A stretch of DNA of 6,518 bases from Symbiobacteriaceae bacterium (GTDB lineage: Bacteria; Bacillota; JAAYKD01; WRDA01): NCBI GenBank assembly GCA_009783675.1, contig WRDA01000081.1:1-6518 (forward strand). The letters are read 5' to 3'. Below are positions 5,374 through 6,518 of the stretch, piece after piece. Position 1 is the stretch's first letter. Each line of letters opens with the position of its first letter. Both the position numbers and the translations under genes were made by a program. Under the pieces are notes generated by a model. That model was not told the DNA's origin and searched no databases. It worked only from the letters and a program-made list of their open reading frames with translations.

Positions 5374-6518
5374 TAACGAAACCTCCGGTAATACTCCACC
5401 AGGTCCTCTAAATTGCTGTCCTGATCCACCAGAATTTCGTCAAGTTCATTGATCGCTTCATTCTTGATGATAATAATTACCGTGTCACCATCGGCAATGG
5501 CGGTGCTGCCGGAAGGAGTGATCACATTGCCACGACGCACTACGCTACCCACCAGGATACCTTCTCTGATTCTGAGCTCCTTTAAGGGAACCCCGATGCA
5601 ACGGGAACCAGGATGCACCAGGAACTCGAGGGCTTCGGCATAGTCACCATCACCCCGTGCGATCTGATACATGGTGCGGATTGAGCTTCTGGCGGCTGAG
5701 TTCTGTAAACCCCGTACATAGCGGATGATCTGGTATGCGGTGATAGTCTGGGGGGCGACGACGCTGGAGAAACCAAGACGGCGAATAAGGCTGCTGTTGA
5801 TATGGGTGACCTTGATGATAGCCTTCGCCTCTCCGGCAGACTGAGCATAGAGCCCGATGATGACATTCTCCTCGTCGCTGGGTGTCAGGCAGACCACTGC
5901 ACCCATAGCAGCTATATCCTCGGCATCCAGCAGATCCTCATCGGTGCCGTCACCATGAATGATTGTGCAGTTTGGCAGAGCTTCACTGAGCTCCTCGCAG
6001 CGGTCGCGATCGCTGTCGATGATCTTAAACTTGATATGTTCGTGTTGCAACTCCTCGACGAGGTAGCGGGCAATCAAGCTGCCACCGACGACCATCACCG
6101 AGGCTACTTTACCGCGTTCCTGACCAAGATAGCTGAAGAAACCGCTGATATCCCGGGGGCTGCCCATGATGCGAATGATATCTCCTGCCTGCAGGACGAA
6201 AGATCCCCGGGGGATTATGACTTCGTTAGCGCGTTCGACCACGGCGACTACGACATGAACCTGATCATGGGGAAATGCACGGATCAAACTCTTACCCACC
6301 AGGAGAGAGGAGTCCTCCAGCCGGAAGGAGACCATCTCGACACTGCCCCTGACGAAAGTCTCGATATTATCGGCATTGGGGAAGCGCAGCAGGCGAGAGA
6401 TCTCCAGAGCAGCCTGATGCTCAGGGTTAATGATAAGATCCAGGCCAAGATCATGGCGAAAACGGTTGAGATCGCTGGCATACTCAGGGTCACGAACCCT
6501 GCCGATGGCATACTTCAC
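5373..6518 (-). CDS. trkA: Trk potassium uptake regulatory subunit TrkA (5' end missing)
   Basis: 381 codons are visible, against about 450-460 residues for the whole family, so roughly the first 90-100 residues lie beyond the right edge. The GTG at 6516-6518 is not a start: the protein joins the family in mid-domain at KYAIGRVRDPEY. TrkA is a cytosolic, membrane-attached subunit with two RCK halves, each a nucleotide-binding domain plus a TrkA-C domain. It binds NAD(H) or ATP/ADP and gates TrkH. Visible parts: the end of the first RCK-N, TrkA-C 1 (about 55-130), the second RCK-N (about 138-265) with VVGGSLIA at 143-150, acidic IIDSD at 166-170 and HGDGTD at 188-193, then TrkA-C 2 (about 285-365). 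The second glycine motif has Ser147 and Ala150 where GxGxxG is usual. It overlaps trkH by one base. Confidence 0.93.
   Translation of the reverse strand: MKYAIGRVRDPEYASDLNRFRHDLGLDLIINPEHQAALEISRLLRFPNADNIETFVRGSVEMVSFRLEDSSLLVGKSLIRAFPHDQVHVVVAVVERANEVIIPRGSFVLQAGDIIRIMGSPRDISGFFSYLGQERGKVASVMVVGGSLIARYLVEELQHEHIKFKIIDSDRDRCEELSEALPNCTIIHGDGTDEDLLDAEDIAAMGAVVCLTPSDEENVIIGLYAQSAGEAKAIIKVTHINSSLIRRLGFSSVVAPQTITAYQIIRYVRGLQNSAARSSIRTMYQIARGDGDYAEALEFLVHPGSRCIGVPLKELRIREGILVGSVVRRGNVITPSGSTAIADGDTVIIIIKNEAINELDEILVDQDSNLEDLVEYYRRFR
5382..5386 (-). promoter_or_regulatory. Ribosome binding site of trkH, inside the trkA 3' end
   Basis: GGAGG (within ACCGGAGG) on the minus strand, 8 nt before the GTG at 5373. 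It lies in the last codons of trkA and supports both the GTG start and coupled translation of trkA and trkH. Confidence 0.85.

Noticed and set aside
6516..6518. GTG at the right edge as the trkA start
   Set aside because: The protein begins in the middle of the first RCK domain; about 90-100 family residues are missing and must lie outside the window.

Overview
All six genes recognised in this 6.5 kb window lie on the minus strand. Reading in transcription order (right to left) they are: trkA (5' end cut off by the window), trkH, a 187 bp spacer with short repeats, alanine racemase (alr), an M55 D-aminopeptidase (dppA-like), a pyrophosphate-type 6-phosphofructokinase, and the first third of a large LuxR/MalT-type ATPase regulator that runs off the left edge. 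Coding density is high, several starts are GTG, and nearly every gene has a strong GGAGG-type ribosome binding site. These traits, the DppA-type peptidase and the PPi-PFK with a GGNDSM motif suggest a member of the Bacillota, most likely a clostridial lineage of moderate GC content. That assignment is inference, as the window holds no rRNA or other marker gene.

Right part (3934-6518): trkA and trkH form the two-gene Trk potassium uptake system. TrkH is the K+-translocating membrane subunit and TrkA the cytosolic nucleotide-binding regulator. The trkA stop and the trkH GTG start share one base (TAGTG), so the pair is almost certainly co-translated.

Spacer (3747-3933): it holds two clusters of a TCCTAAA heptamer repeat (GGATTTA-like on the coding strand), a two-copy GAAAGTG repeat and a small palindrome. 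The trkH stop codon lies inside one repeat cluster.

Left part (1-3746): alr, dppA and the phosphofructokinase gene form a tight cluster. alr and dppA overlap by four bases (ATGA), and dppA and pfp are 33 bp apart. The likely combined job of the first two is D-alanine handling: DppA releases D-amino acids from D-amino-acyl peptides and Alr interconverts D- and L-alanine. Pfp makes the phosphofructokinase step of glycolysis reversible and PPi-driven; its link to the other two is only positional. A perfect 9 bp inverted repeat separates pfp from the regulator gene.

I see no phage genes, transposase, tRNA, CRISPR array or novel multi-gene system. The window looks like an ordinary chromosomal housekeeping region, and the points worth a second look are repeats, palindromes and altered active-site or nucleotide-binding residues.
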